NCBI GenBank assembly: GCA_963971425.1
Contig: OZ020521.1
Coordinates: forward strand, 2,234,501-2,298,500
Length of the DNA: 64,000 nt
Reading direction: 5' to 3'
Origin: Bryoerythrophyllum caledonicum
Lineage: Eukaryota > Streptophyta > Bryopsida > Pottiales > Pottiaceae
Part shown: piece after piece, positions 19,377 through 29,869 of the stretch
How positions within the stretch are numbered: the stretch's first letter is position 1
Layout of the letters: each line of letters begins with the position of its first letter
The notes under the pieces: generated by a model
Told to the model about the DNA's origin: nothing
The model's database searches: none
The model's input: the letters and a program-made list of their open reading frames with translations, nothing else
Program-made: the position numbers and the translations under genes

Positions 19377-22257
19377 TTAGTCAACAAGTTGGCAACTAGT
19401 TTTAGCCACCATTGTCATGAATATTATCCCTCATTTGTTCACCTACTACAGTTCATTTTGTAATAGCCCTCTATCAAAACTCTTCCCTGGCACACAATTT
19501 TGATACTTGATAAATTGTATAAGCTCAATATGTTATACCTACCGAACGCCATGCATTTATTCTTCGTCTCATCTTCAACCTCAATTTCTTATCGTCTTAT
19601 CCACAACTATTCTCATTCCCATCTCTTGCATTTTTTTAATATTTTTTAATATTATCCAAATGAATATTTAATGTGTAATCATATAATTAGCCAATAACTA
19701 ATGACTTTGTAATGATTTTTTATAGGATACTTCATGTATATTTGTATATCTAAAACTTCTATGCACAATTAAAGAATATTTAAATTTTACTTAATGAATG
19801 TTTGAAGTTTTAAAAGTATATTTTAGGATAGTTTAATTAATATTTGTATATTTAATGATTATTTATAGAGTATTTAATGCACTATTAATGAATAGATAAT
19901 GAATAGTGCATAAATTTCTAATGTAAAATTAATGTGTAGTTGAATAATCAATAAGTATTTAATGAATATTTACTGAATATGTAATGCACATTGAATGCAT
20001 AAAACACCATATTCATTATATTGGAAGATTGGGAGCCTCCCAAAATAATATTTGAAGCTTGAGAATGACCTAAATATGCAAATATTTAGTAAATTTGCAC
20101 AATGCAATTTGTCCAATATCTACAATATGGGTACATATTCAGCTTGAGTCGAGCTGAATGTGCACCAAAAAAATGTATTGGAAAAACCGTTCACAACTTT
20201 CAAAATCCTGGAAATCTCCCAATAAAATGAGTATGGTGTTATAATATGTGATGGATATCTAATGAGTATTTTACTTGTATTTCTATATTTATTGTATGTT
20301 TAAGTTTTTTCCTTTTCCAATATTCCTTTCTTTTCTCATTTTCGTTTCCAGAAGAATGTTCTTATATTTCCAATCTTCTACTTGCAGTTTCATTTTCCCT
20401 CCATATTTTACATTCTACTTTGTCCAATTTTTGATATTTTTCGTTTGCTCCATACCTACATCCGATTATTCCCAAGCTCTTTCTTGCAAATTCTTGCTTT
20501 TCTACATGCACTCAAACCTTCCTTACTATGATGCTCAAGATGTAATCAAACCATGATTATGGTTTCCTAAACTAATTGTCCACAAGTAAAAAACTTTATG
20601 TTCCACTATTTACTAGGATTGACATTTAAAGTAGTAGTTGACATTGGGTGATGTATAGTTTTGACACTACACTTATTGTTCATTTTACAATTACTGTATG
20701 GATTCCTAATTAGTGTCCACTTCTCTAGAAGCCATCTTCTGTATATTGGAGCTACATAGTGCATTTTTGCTTTCTAATCTACTCCATTTAGTGATGGTGC
20801 ACAATTTAGCGCTAGTAGATCTAAACTGTGCATATTTTCTTTTTAATTCACTGCACCCAGTGATGAGGCACACGTTAGCGCTACTGGAGCTAAAGTGTGT
20901 GCACACACTCCTTTTGGTTCATTGCACAAAGTGATGGTGATCACCTTTGCTAAAAATCGAGCTGATGTATGTGCAATGTGTATATCCACTTCTACAAACA
21001 ATCATTTTGAACTCCGTACTTCTCTTTATGGTTAAGTATTTCACAAGTGAAATCGTAATCTTTTGAATTTTAAAAGGGTTTTCAAAATATGTGGATCTAA
21101 ATCTCCAATAGTAATATTAAAAAGCAAAAAAATATGACGATCCCCTAGTCTTTAGTGGATATGAAGTCTAAGTATTCTTGGTACCCTAAATCAATAATAT
21201 GTGACAATGTGTGAAAATGTATGAATTGGGATGTAATCTTATTTTTCACTAGAAGAATAACATGTTTATCCACAATATCATTCGTTCTAATATTACTTCT
21301 ATGTATTCAAAATATCACATTCCATACTGAGTCATAGCAAAACGTTTTTCAGGTCGCTCGACGTGCCGGCAATCGAGAAGTTTCTCTTTTGGCTCGCATA
21401 ACTTTTATTGAAGACGTTCATTGAGAAAATATAATTATGCCTCATGACTTTTATCATCCTTCTACAAAATTTTGAGAATTTCAAAAATAATTTGCAACCA
21501 CTAGAACGTGCTCAAAAACTAATTATTCCATTTTTGCATGTATCAATAAATTCAAAATTACTTACATTATGAACATTAAATTATGCCTGATGCACTAAGT
21601 GATACACTTTGTATTAGTTATATTTTATATTTTGATTATCCTTTTTTTGTCATGAGGAGGTCTCTCCGTTCCTTGTTGAAATCTTTTAATATTGTTCCAC
21701 TCTCTCTGTGTTACAAATGACAAAGTCTTTAATTTCACGTCAAAACATGAAATAAATTGTGTATGGTCAAGAATTCTTCCATCTTTCATGTCATGCTTAG
21801 ACTGCCACACCCTAAACTCATGATAATGCAATGCGAACTCAAATATAAGATATTTTAATTCAAAATATTAGTAACCAATTTCAATTCCAAATCCAGACCA
21901 TGGAGACACTTGGGATTCTTGCCAAAGAATGCACATTCTAGATTGATGACAAAATAGTAACATGATGCACATTTTTAAAACCCCAAAGAAATGATGTCCA
22001 AAGCATGTTTGAATACATAAATTTTTGCTAAAAATACACGTGCACATAAAATATGTTTTTAAAAAAAATGCTACTTGTTTGTTAACGTCTTTGATTTCAA
22101 CATAATAGATAAGTCCTATTTGGATTGTAATACAAATTATTTCTAATCATCTCAATATCTTCTCGACATTTCCCTATACCTTAGTTGAATTGTCAATATC
22201 TTGAATGTTCAAAGTATTATTATATTGAAATGAAATGACATCAGAAGATAACACCTA
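19377..22257. other. AT-rich gene-free region
   Basis: No supported gene. Contains tandem-like TAATGAATATTT stretches (19650-20000), a palindrome at centre 20148 (arms TTCAGCT/AGCTGAA) and two decayed ones near 20820 and 20880. Part of a dispersed AT-rich repeat (about 20940-21560) also occurs near 50 kb. Confidence 0.6.
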
Positions 22258-22408
22258 AACCAAGGACCCTAAACCCTGAACCCTAAAACCTGAACTTAAA
22301 TACCAAAGCCTAAAACCTGAACTTGAATACCAAAGCCTAAATCCTAAACCCCAAAACCCTAACCCTAAACCCTAAACCTAATCCTAACCCAAACCCTGAG
22401 CGTTACTC
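22258..22408. repeat. Interstitial telomere-like repeat
   Basis: Degenerate CCCTAAA units, for example CCCTAACCCTAAACCCTAAA, mixed with CCTAAAACCTGAACTT. The plant-type telomere heptamer is clear but the array is short and mutated, so it is interstitial rather than a chromosome end. Confidence 0.75.
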
Positions 22409-23030
22409 TAAAACCTTGTATATAACTCGCATGTGCGAGTATATTCGAGGTATGTACTCTTCCTTATTTTAGTCAGCCTGGAAATAGTTGATTCTGTTGC
22501 CCGCTAAGATTTCGAATTTGCACCTTTTTAGGGGCTGTGGAAAAGCCCCCCCGCCAATTCTGAAGTTTCCTCCCACCAATTCTGAAACGGTCGTGTGTCC
22601 GTGAGTGACCTCGCCGATCCTCGAAAACTTTCTTCATTTCTTTCCTTTCTCACTTTGGTTGCTGTGCAAGGTTGTTGTGGAGAGGCTTGGAGGGAGAAGA
22701 ACTGTCGGAGGTTGAGGAGGGTAACATCTACAGGTTACGCACGGTTGAGCAGGGCGCTTGCGCGAGGCAACAACGCACCAATTGTCTTCTTCATAAGGTA
22801 CAGAATGTGTACTTCTTGCATTCTGTGTGCACAGTCTCTAGCAATTAGGATGTGACACTGTGTAGGGTTATTTGCGGTGGTTCCAGTTGCTACTATGATT
22901 TTGAAGCATCACTGCGAGTTTCGTGACGACTAACGGGAAGATTTGGGTTGTAGTACACAGAGACTCAGATCATATGCTGAAGAGTTTTACCATATGAATC
23001 CCTAAAAAGACGCCGAAAATCACGGAAGGA

Positions 23031-23480
23031 CAGTTTAGCTCGAGTCGAGCTAAACTGTCTTTCCATCTTTCCAAGGACAGTTTAGCTCGACTCGAGCTAA
23101 ACTGTCGATATGTATTATTATCGACAGTTTAGCTCGAGTCGAGCTAAACTGTCCTTGGAAAGATGGTAAGACAGTTTAGCTTGACTCGAGCTAAACTGTC
23201 TTACAATATTATATTGACATTTTAGCTCGAGTCGAGCTAAAGTGTCATACCTTCTTTCCTAGTACAATTTAGCTCGACTCGAGCTAAACTGTCGATAAAT
23301 ACTATTATCGATAGTTTAGCTCGAGTCGAGCTAAATTGTCTTACCTTCTTTTGAAGGAAAGTTTAGCTCGACTCGAGCTAAACTGACATACCTGATGTCC
23401 TATTTCTGTTTAACTCGACTCGAGTTAAAATAACAATGAGTCTGATAGTCATAAATTTAGGTCGGGTCGGGCTTAGTTGT
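23031..23480. repeat. Palindrome array 2: ten units at 47-bp spacing
   Basis: The centres lie at 23044, 23091, 23138, 23185, 23231, 23278, 23325, 23372, 23419 and 23466: eight steps of 47 and one of 46. Units read ACAGTTTAGCTCGA, centre, complementary arm. The first eight centres alternate G, C, G, C. The 16-base spacers fall into two main types (TTACCWTCTTTCCAAG, partly inverted, and GATA...TATC), giving a 94-bp higher-order unit. The ninth unit is TTTAACTCGA/TCGAGTTAAA, with both arms changed together. The array ends ~290 bases before the DUF7869-like gene. Two decayed copies follow at 23574 and 23654. Confidence 0.92.
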
Positions 23481-23766
23481 CTTTGTCAAGGGTGACATAA
23501 TTTCATATTCGGCTTACAGCTAACTGCATGAAATTTTATACTTGTCATCTTATACCGCATGAGTTTACCTCGAGTCGAGCTAAATTTACATGATCTGCCA
23601 TGTCAGCTCACTTGAATCATAGTTTTTTTTTCAAACGCCAGACCTTACCTCGATTCGAGATCAATTACCCTCCTCCTATGCTTCTTCATAAATGTCTATT
23701 CCTACGAGGCGTTTACCCATTTTTATTTGTCAGGATTTTTAATTATGTATCTCATTGGAATGCAAG

Positions 23767-26598
23767 ATGTCGTCTTCAGAGGGCGACGATGTTCATGTTG
23801 ACGCTCCCGTGAATCCAGACCTTCCTGAGTTTGATGTTATTCCTCGCCGTCTCTGGGTCGGGCTGACTGTTTCGCTTCACAATGGTTCGGGTGTTCGCGT
23901 TGCGGAGGGGTTGGTTCGCAATGTCCGGTCCAGTGCACTTCTAGGTTCCTCTGGTCCTCTTGGGGATTCGAATGTTGTAGTACAGGTGTCCAGTACTTTT
24001 GTTTTAGACGAAGCTCCTGATGAGTGGAGGTACTCGTTTAAGACCTGGCCTATTCAACAAGTCTTCTTAAACGGTGTGAGTCTCTTCCATCATTGCCTTC
24101 GGGACATTTACAATGTTTGGTTGGTTGAGCGTAACAGACCTCTAGGTGGGAGCTACCGTTCGTACGACAATTCCTCAAGGAATACACGTCCAACAGTGTC
24201 CAGGAATGCTGAATTTCTCATGACCCCTTTTTCCATTAACGTTGTTGCGAGCAATAGTTGTTGCAGTCAAAACTGTGTTCAACACTACCCTAGAGATAAA
24301 ATAAGAGTCCTTCGGACGTGCTTGTACAGTGAGACCATCGTGCAGTTCAGAAATCATATCAAACTCGACGTTCACAGACAGTTTCATAGAGACGCTGCGG
24401 GTAGGAAGGTTGTGACCCTAGAGGGTGTGGACGTTTGTGCCCATGCCTGGATGAAAATCATGGGTGTAAGTTCGAGTACTTTCTATCCGAATGCGAAGGA
24501 CGCTGCCGCTGGTCATGCCGCTCAACACCACGGGAATACCGGTTTGCGTAAGCCTAGAGGTCATACGGTTGTGGCTACTGCCGCTCTTGGAGCCATTCTC
24601 GATAGACATGCGGACCACATGCCTCACAAGTCTCGTGTTCTCCCATCTGGGGAGAAGGCTGTGGCAAAGGTCCTCCCTGCAAGTTTTAAGTGGAAGGATC
24701 AGATACCGCTTCTTGATGATCATCTCGCTGATTGTGGATTGCCGCCAATCTCAACCTCAAGCTTGAGTAAGATTCGGCGTGTGAGCTTCCCTGAGTACTA
24801 TGCCAAGAAAGGTGGAGACAACTTTGCCCGTTGTTCTACTTGTGACAAATACCAGGATCAGAAGAAGCTTACTCAACCTGGAACACAAGCATCACTGCTA
24901 TGGCAAAAGAAGATTCAGGTTCACATTGATTCTGCTTTCTCACATCGGGACTTGTACTATCTGAACCGATTTCGATCAAAGTCGTCGCCCCAGGAGGTTC
25001 TTACCATCATGCATGATAAGATGGATCATTCAAAGACCGCCTCCCCAGTTTTTTCACATAAAACAAAGCACCTAGATGGGCTTATGAAGTTGCCTCTTGC
25101 AATCACAGGTATGCTTGCCCATGGTCATGTGGACCAGCGTTACGCCCATTACGGCCTTGATTTATACTCCCATGATGCCAATTACACGGTCGGGTCGTTC
25201 GCAAAACTATTGCGTGACCTGGAGGCGCCTCCGAAGTCATCGTCCCGGCAACTCTTTCCAGAATCTAGTTCTCATCCATTGTATGCGGCGGTATTACGGG
25301 GTGCGGAGATGTGCTTGGATCCATTAGGGCCGATTCCAGATATCCTAGTTCCAGGGAGGCCTTTGCCACCAATACTGAATGTACAAATGGACAATGCAGT
25401 TGGTGATAACAAAAATAGATTTGTTTTCTGTTTTTGGTCTCTCCTTGTTGCAAAACGCATCTTCCGCGAGGTGTATGTTAATTTTATGCTAGTTGGACAT
25501 ACACATGATGATATAGATGCATTATTTGGACGTTGGAGTATGACACTGAGGAAGGAGAGTTTTCCAACCATTCCTTTGCTCATGAGGTCGTTTATGAAAA
25601 ATGAGAGTGTTCCCACAATCCCGCATCTCATCCAAGAGGTTCCTGACTTTAAGAAGTTCATTGGGGGTATGATTGCGGACGGTGATGAAGCTTTGGAGGG
25701 TCATACAAAGGCTCATCAGTTCAAGTTTTATGTGGATTCAAGTGGTTGTCCGGTAATGAAGTATAAAATCCTTTGTCATGATGAGGATTGGCTTCCTAAG
25801 GGAGGAGAAGGTAGTGGCATCAAATTGTGGAAGGAGGATTGTGAAGGAAGATCTTTATGGCCTCGTGGAGAACCTGATGCATTGAAGCCTTCTATGATGC
25901 GGCATCTCCATGAGGTGGTGAAGGGACTTTCAGGATTCATCGATCACTGGGAGCAATCATCTCGGGAGTCTGTTGAAGCCCGATCGCGTTTTGAGCCACT
26001 TTCGTATTATTGGCGTGATGTTAGAGCTGCTCTGATTATTCCAATGGATACGCCGATATCATTGGTAGACGGCTTTTGGCCGACGACGCGAATTGCCCAT
26101 GCCATTGAAGATGAGTTCTCAGCGGAGGGTGAGGTTCGTGAGGAGTACCGTGAAGATGAGCATTTTGTTGGCCAAAGGCGCGATCGTCCACCTCCTTCTT
26201 TTAGAGTTGGTCGTGATCTTTCTGTTGGCTATTTTGTTGCATTGCGTCCTTGTGATGGGGACGAGCGCCCATTTTGGATTGCTCAAGCAGTTTTAGATCC
26301 TAATTCTAACCCGGATATGCCAAACACCGTGCGTATCCAATTCTTCCGCCCTATATCGCGCGATCGGGATGTTATGAAGTTCTATAAAGATTGGGACACA
26401 GATTGCAACCTTCGTTGGACAATTGAAAAGGGGATAGCCATAACGTGGGAGAGTACCGATTCAATCTTGACAGCATGGAAACCTAGGTCTTCAAAGAGGG
26501 ATGGAGGTCATGTGCAAGATTCAACTACAAAAATTCCGAAGGGGCAAGTAGCAATTATCAAGGCCTCCTTGGAAGCACTTGCTAGCTCCGAATCGTAA
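23767..26598 (+). CDS. DUF7869-like protein (943 aa), possible transposon-derived protein
   Basis: The ATG at 23767 is chosen because upstream in-frame codons lack ATG. The protein is intact. An N-terminal region (LWVGLTVSLHNGSG, then DIYNVWLVERN) precedes a CSTCDKY cysteine pair near residue 355. The central part has HDKMDHSKTASP (~415), LNVQMDNAVGDNKNRFVF (~539) and VGHTHDDIDALFGRWS (~575). These match the conserved blocks of DUF7869-type proteins found in many lower plants and animals. Widely spaced acidic residues and the GHTHDDID block suggest an RNase H-like fold, but catalysis is inference. Near the C-terminus, VGYFVALRP and PFWIAQAV resemble a small beta-rich (BAH/Tudor-like) module. 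No intron is evident. The palindrome array sits in its 5' flank, suggesting regulation or transposase-type binding. Confidence 0.7.
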   Translation: MSSSEGDDVHVDAPVNPDLPEFDVIPRRLWVGLTVSLHNGSGVRVAEGLVRNVRSSALLGSSGPLGDSNVVVQVSSTFVLDEAPDEWRYSFKTWPIQQVFLNGVSLFHHCLRDIYNVWLVERNRPLGGSYRSYDNSSRNTRPTVSRNAEFLMTPFSINVVASNSCCSQNCVQHYPRDKIRVLRTCLYSETIVQFRNHIKLDVHRQFHRDAAGRKVVTLEGVDVCAHAWMKIMGVSSSTFYPNAKDAAAGHAAQHHGNTGLRKPRGHTVVATAALGAILDRHADHMPHKSRVLPSGEKAVAKVLPASFKWKDQIPLLDDHLADCGLPPISTSSLSKIRRVSFPEYYAKKGGDNFARCSTCDKYQDQKKLTQPGTQASLLWQKKIQVHIDSAFSHRDLYYLNRFRSKSSPQEVLTIMHDKMDHSKTASPVFSHKTKHLDGLMKLPLAITGMLAHGHVDQRYAHYGLDLYSHDANYTVGSFAKLLRDLEAPPKSSSRQLFPESSSHPLYAAVLRGAEMCLDPLGPIPDILVPGRPLPPILNVQMDNAVGDNKNRFVFCFWSLLVAKRIFREVYVNFMLVGHTHDDIDALFGRWSMTLRKESFPTIPLLMRSFMKNESVPTIPHLIQEVPDFKKFIGGMIADGDEALEGHTKAHQFKFYVDSSGCPVMKYKILCHDEDWLPKGGEGSGIKLWKEDCEGRSLWPRGEPDALKPSMMRHLHEVVKGLSGFIDHWEQSSRESVEARSRFEPLSYYWRDVRAALIIPMDTPISLVDGFWPTTRIAHAIEDEFSAEGEVREEYREDEHFVGQRRDRPPPSFRVGRDLSVGYFVALRPCDGDERPFWIAQAVLDPNSNPDMPNTVRIQFFRPISRDRDVMKFYKDWDTDCNLRWTIEKGIAITWESTDSILTAWKPRSSKRDGGHVQDSTTKIPKGQVAIIKASLEALASSES

Positions 26599-27639
26599 TA
26601 GACTTAGATAAATGGATTTCCTTTTCCTAGATTTTAGATTCTGATGCGTAATACTTCATGTAGTATGGTTAGATCCATTGGTGCTGGGATTATAGATATT
26701 TGTATTTCATTAATTTACACTCTGTATGACTATAATATGTGATGCCAATGATTGCTATGAAATATTCTCTCCATTCTTTTTGTGTATTGGTGATAATTTG
26801 CAGTATGCTTTATTTTCTTTTTATAATAACAATGTGGTAAATTGCTTCTAGTCTTGAAACCAATAATACCAGTAATTGCCTTCATGGTGAATGATAGAAA
26901 GTAAATGTTGGGTCGCACTTTAGCTCTAGTGGAGCTAAAGTGTGAGCAAATCTTCTTATTGACACTTTAGCTCTCCATTCTTTTTAGTTCAGTGTACGTA
27001 GTAATGGTGCGCACTTTAGGTCAAGTGGAGCTAAAGTGTGTGGAGTTTCTTTTTTGAGTTCATTGCACCTCTAAGTGATGGGGACACTTTAGTTCGAGAA
27101 GATGTAGTGTGTGCAATTTTTTTCCCACTTCTGAGCACCATCATTTGAAACTCGTTATATATTTTTTTTGCCAATGTGAATTCCACAAGGAGAATTGAAA
27201 TTCTTTTAAATCAAAAAGGGCTCATCAAAATGTGTTAAGCTAATTCTCTTACAAGTGGATATTTGTCCGTCATTTAGCTCACTTTTAGCTAAATTGGAGC
27301 ATGGTGTTAATCCGGGTTAGTAGGATCGAGTGTGAATATTTAGCTATTCATATTCAATGAACACATGTGGTATAAAAGAAGTGTCAACTAATGTGTTCTT
27401 CTTTTCAATATTATAGTTAGATTCGTAATGTAATGTTATCCGTAGTACTTATTTTTCTACGGGTTTTTGTAGAAAACATTACCTCCCAATTTAATGGAAA
27501 CTCATATCCCTCCATATTGTAGAGTTTAGATGTGCACTTTAGCTCTTATTATCTACATGTGTTAATTTGGGAGTCACTAAATCTCCCAATATAACGAATA
27601 TGGTGTTACAATGAATAATCACATATATTAATCATAAAT
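26599..27639. other. Gene-free DNA with decayed palindromes
   Basis: Single TTTAGCTC palindromes lie at 26916-26942 (arms CACTTTAGCTC, loop TAGTG) and near 27010-27040, with remnants at ~27085 and ~27535. No supported gene. These are the rightmost members of the palindrome family. Confidence 0.6.
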
Positions 27640-28367
27640 CAAATACATATAGCAACCACAAAAGCTAGCTTCTAAAGCTAGGACACACTCCAATCTTCAA
27701 CGTGGTAGTGGTGGAATTATTGTAATTCCAATGCTATTTATAATCTAAATTTTGGGGAAGACACCTCTTGGAAAGAGGTGTGTATTATAACTTCTTTAAC
27801 TTCCACAACCGTTCATTAAATGGATGCACCTCTTCAAATCTTAACTAACTTTTAATGAACTCTTGGCTTAACCCTTAAACGTCAGAGCCAGCCCGAGGGG
27901 CTTGGTTTCTACAGAATCTTCTCTGTAGCTCTTCCTGTACTCAACTTTTCACTTATTTTTTTATATCATTCTAATCACCTTCTTTTGATGCATTCACTAA
28001 GTGAAATTTTACAATTCAAATCACAATTTGTATGAGTGATTTGTGCTTTGAAAGGATTGTGGTAGGTAGGTTGATAAGGTTGATAACCTTGTAGGAGGTT
28101 GCAAGCTCATCATTGATTGGTTTATTCATGATGCCCAAGTTCAAAAAGTGCACTATTCATTGATGTCCAAGTACAGAAGATGCCGTGATCCAATTTCGGG
28201 CTGCCCGCCCAGGCCATGAATTGTCGTTTAAGGGTTAATATGTCTTTTAGCTATTTGAACTAATTGATATGAACTTTTAACACTAATTACTAATTTTCGA
28301 ATATATACACAACCCTTTTTACACTTAAAATTTTGAAAAAAACTATTTCTAATGTTTCTGCTCTACA
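27640..28367 (-). repeat. Relic LTR related to the 11.3-13.3 kb LTR
   Basis: Shares AAAGCTAGG-x-CACTCCAATCTTC, an element like CTCTTGGAAAGAGG, and the terminal ~100 bases ending CTCTACA with the LTR at 11312-13302. No internal retrotransposon genes adjoin it, so it is a solo or truncated copy. It is interrupted by the MITE at 27868-28238. Confidence 0.5.
27868..28238. mobile_element. piggyBac-like MITE flanked by TTAA
   Basis: The left end is TTAA followed by CCCTTAAACG and the right end is CGTTTAAGGG followed by TTAA, a perfect 10-bp inverted repeat inside TTAA duplications. TTAA targets with termini starting CCC are typical of the piggyBac superfamily. The ~363-bp interior has no transposase. 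It sits inside the relic LTR. Confidence 0.65.
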
Positions 28368-29869
28368 ATTTTATTTTACTATATGATGCGATATATGTCA
28401 TCCTTTTTACTGATGGGATTCTCATTTTATGACAAATTAGGTTCACCACGAAAAAAAATTCATGATAGTATTTGAATCCCAATCCCTTCCATAATGTTTT
28501 TGAATATTTTGCACCCTTCATATTTCTCTTTGATTTTTCTTGCAAGGAACTAACATTGTATATCAAATTTTTGCAGAAAATTTGATCCTAAACTAATGCT
28601 CGAAATTGACATCATAAAAATTCAAAAAGACATAAAAGACATATTAAGCCAAGACTATCATGAAAGTTCAAAAAGAAACTTGAAAGTGCAAAAAGAAACT
28701 TCAATAGTAGTAGCATGATAGGTACAAGAGTGATATTCCATATAACATGTTTATCGATATGAAATTCATGCATGGATATATACAAATTTTGATGGTGGTT
28801 GGTTTTCCAAATATATCTCGCTTAATATGTAAATTTTGGAATACATGCCATTGCCATACCTAACTATGGAAGATCTAGCCATTACCTTTTTCCACTAGGA
28901 CTGTACCTGTACCTTTTATTAAAATGCGGCACTATTGGGCTATTCCATAATTCTATCGTGGAATTCTAAAATAAAAAGAAGTCCACATCCAATGTTTTAA
29001 GCTTATGAGATCGACCTTGTAGTGTATTTCTAAATTTTGAGATCTCAATAATAAGTGCTTTTGAGGGCTTTCACGCTCTTCTTTTTGACATGCTCATTCC
29101 AAGATGGTATGGCAATAGTCCATTGGATAACTAATGGATGCATTAAATGCGGATGAACTCTTCCAATGGAATACTTCATCCATTTAGAAGTCGTCGGATT
29201 CTCAGATGCCATACCATTCCGAAATCGGCAATATAATCTCAAGAGCATTGTGTATTAGAAATTTGGATTTTCATATGAACAAGGAAGTTTGATTCTACCG
29301 GTCCTACACTTCGTCTTTTAACTTTTGCGCTTCTTATTTTATTCCAAGTGTGTTTAGAAAGTTCAACCTTGGTTCAAACCCCCAACTTCCAATTCTATCT
29401 GAAACACAAACATTGTCACACCAAATAGTATAGAGTTTGGAAATATTTTAAGACATTGCTAAGGTAATCACATTGTTTGTAGAACATTATCGACATTATG
29501 ATTTTGGAACATATCGTTAAACACTTGCACCTTTCTCCAAGTTCCGAATTCCCTATATACATCCCTGCAAAAATAATTACTCCTTTCAAATTCTATGTTG
29601 GAGACATTGGAATGTATAAAAATTTTTCATTCCACACATCCACTTATACAAAAAATAATCAATCAAGTTTATTTAAAAACGGGTATCATACAATGTATAT
29701 TCTTTGCTTACATTGACATGGCCGCAATGTAGAAATAAACATGCACTAGAAGATCTTAAAAAACGACCTTCGGAATTTACAGAATAGTATTCATGCACCA
29801 AGACATTATCCACATAGACTACATAACAACGTGCCCATGTACAATTAATCTTCATCTAAGTCAGTATCA
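28368..29869. other. AT-rich gene-free region
   Basis: No domain-bearing ORF, RNA gene or clear repeat pair was found; short ORFs here look random. Confidence 0.5.

Noticed and set aside
13370..23466. Palindromes as a true parS centromere
   Set aside because: The sequence does not match bacterial parS, and partition function in a plant nucleus is unsupported; only the analogy of a ParB-like protein near palindromes is kept as a hypothesis.
23031..23480. CRISPR-like array with 47-bp period
   Set aside because: The 16-base spacers fall into a few recurring types rather than unique sequences, and no cas genes are present.
29365..29395. tRNA-like B box (GGTTCAAACCC)
   Set aside because: No matching acceptor, D or anticodon arms can be folded around it.
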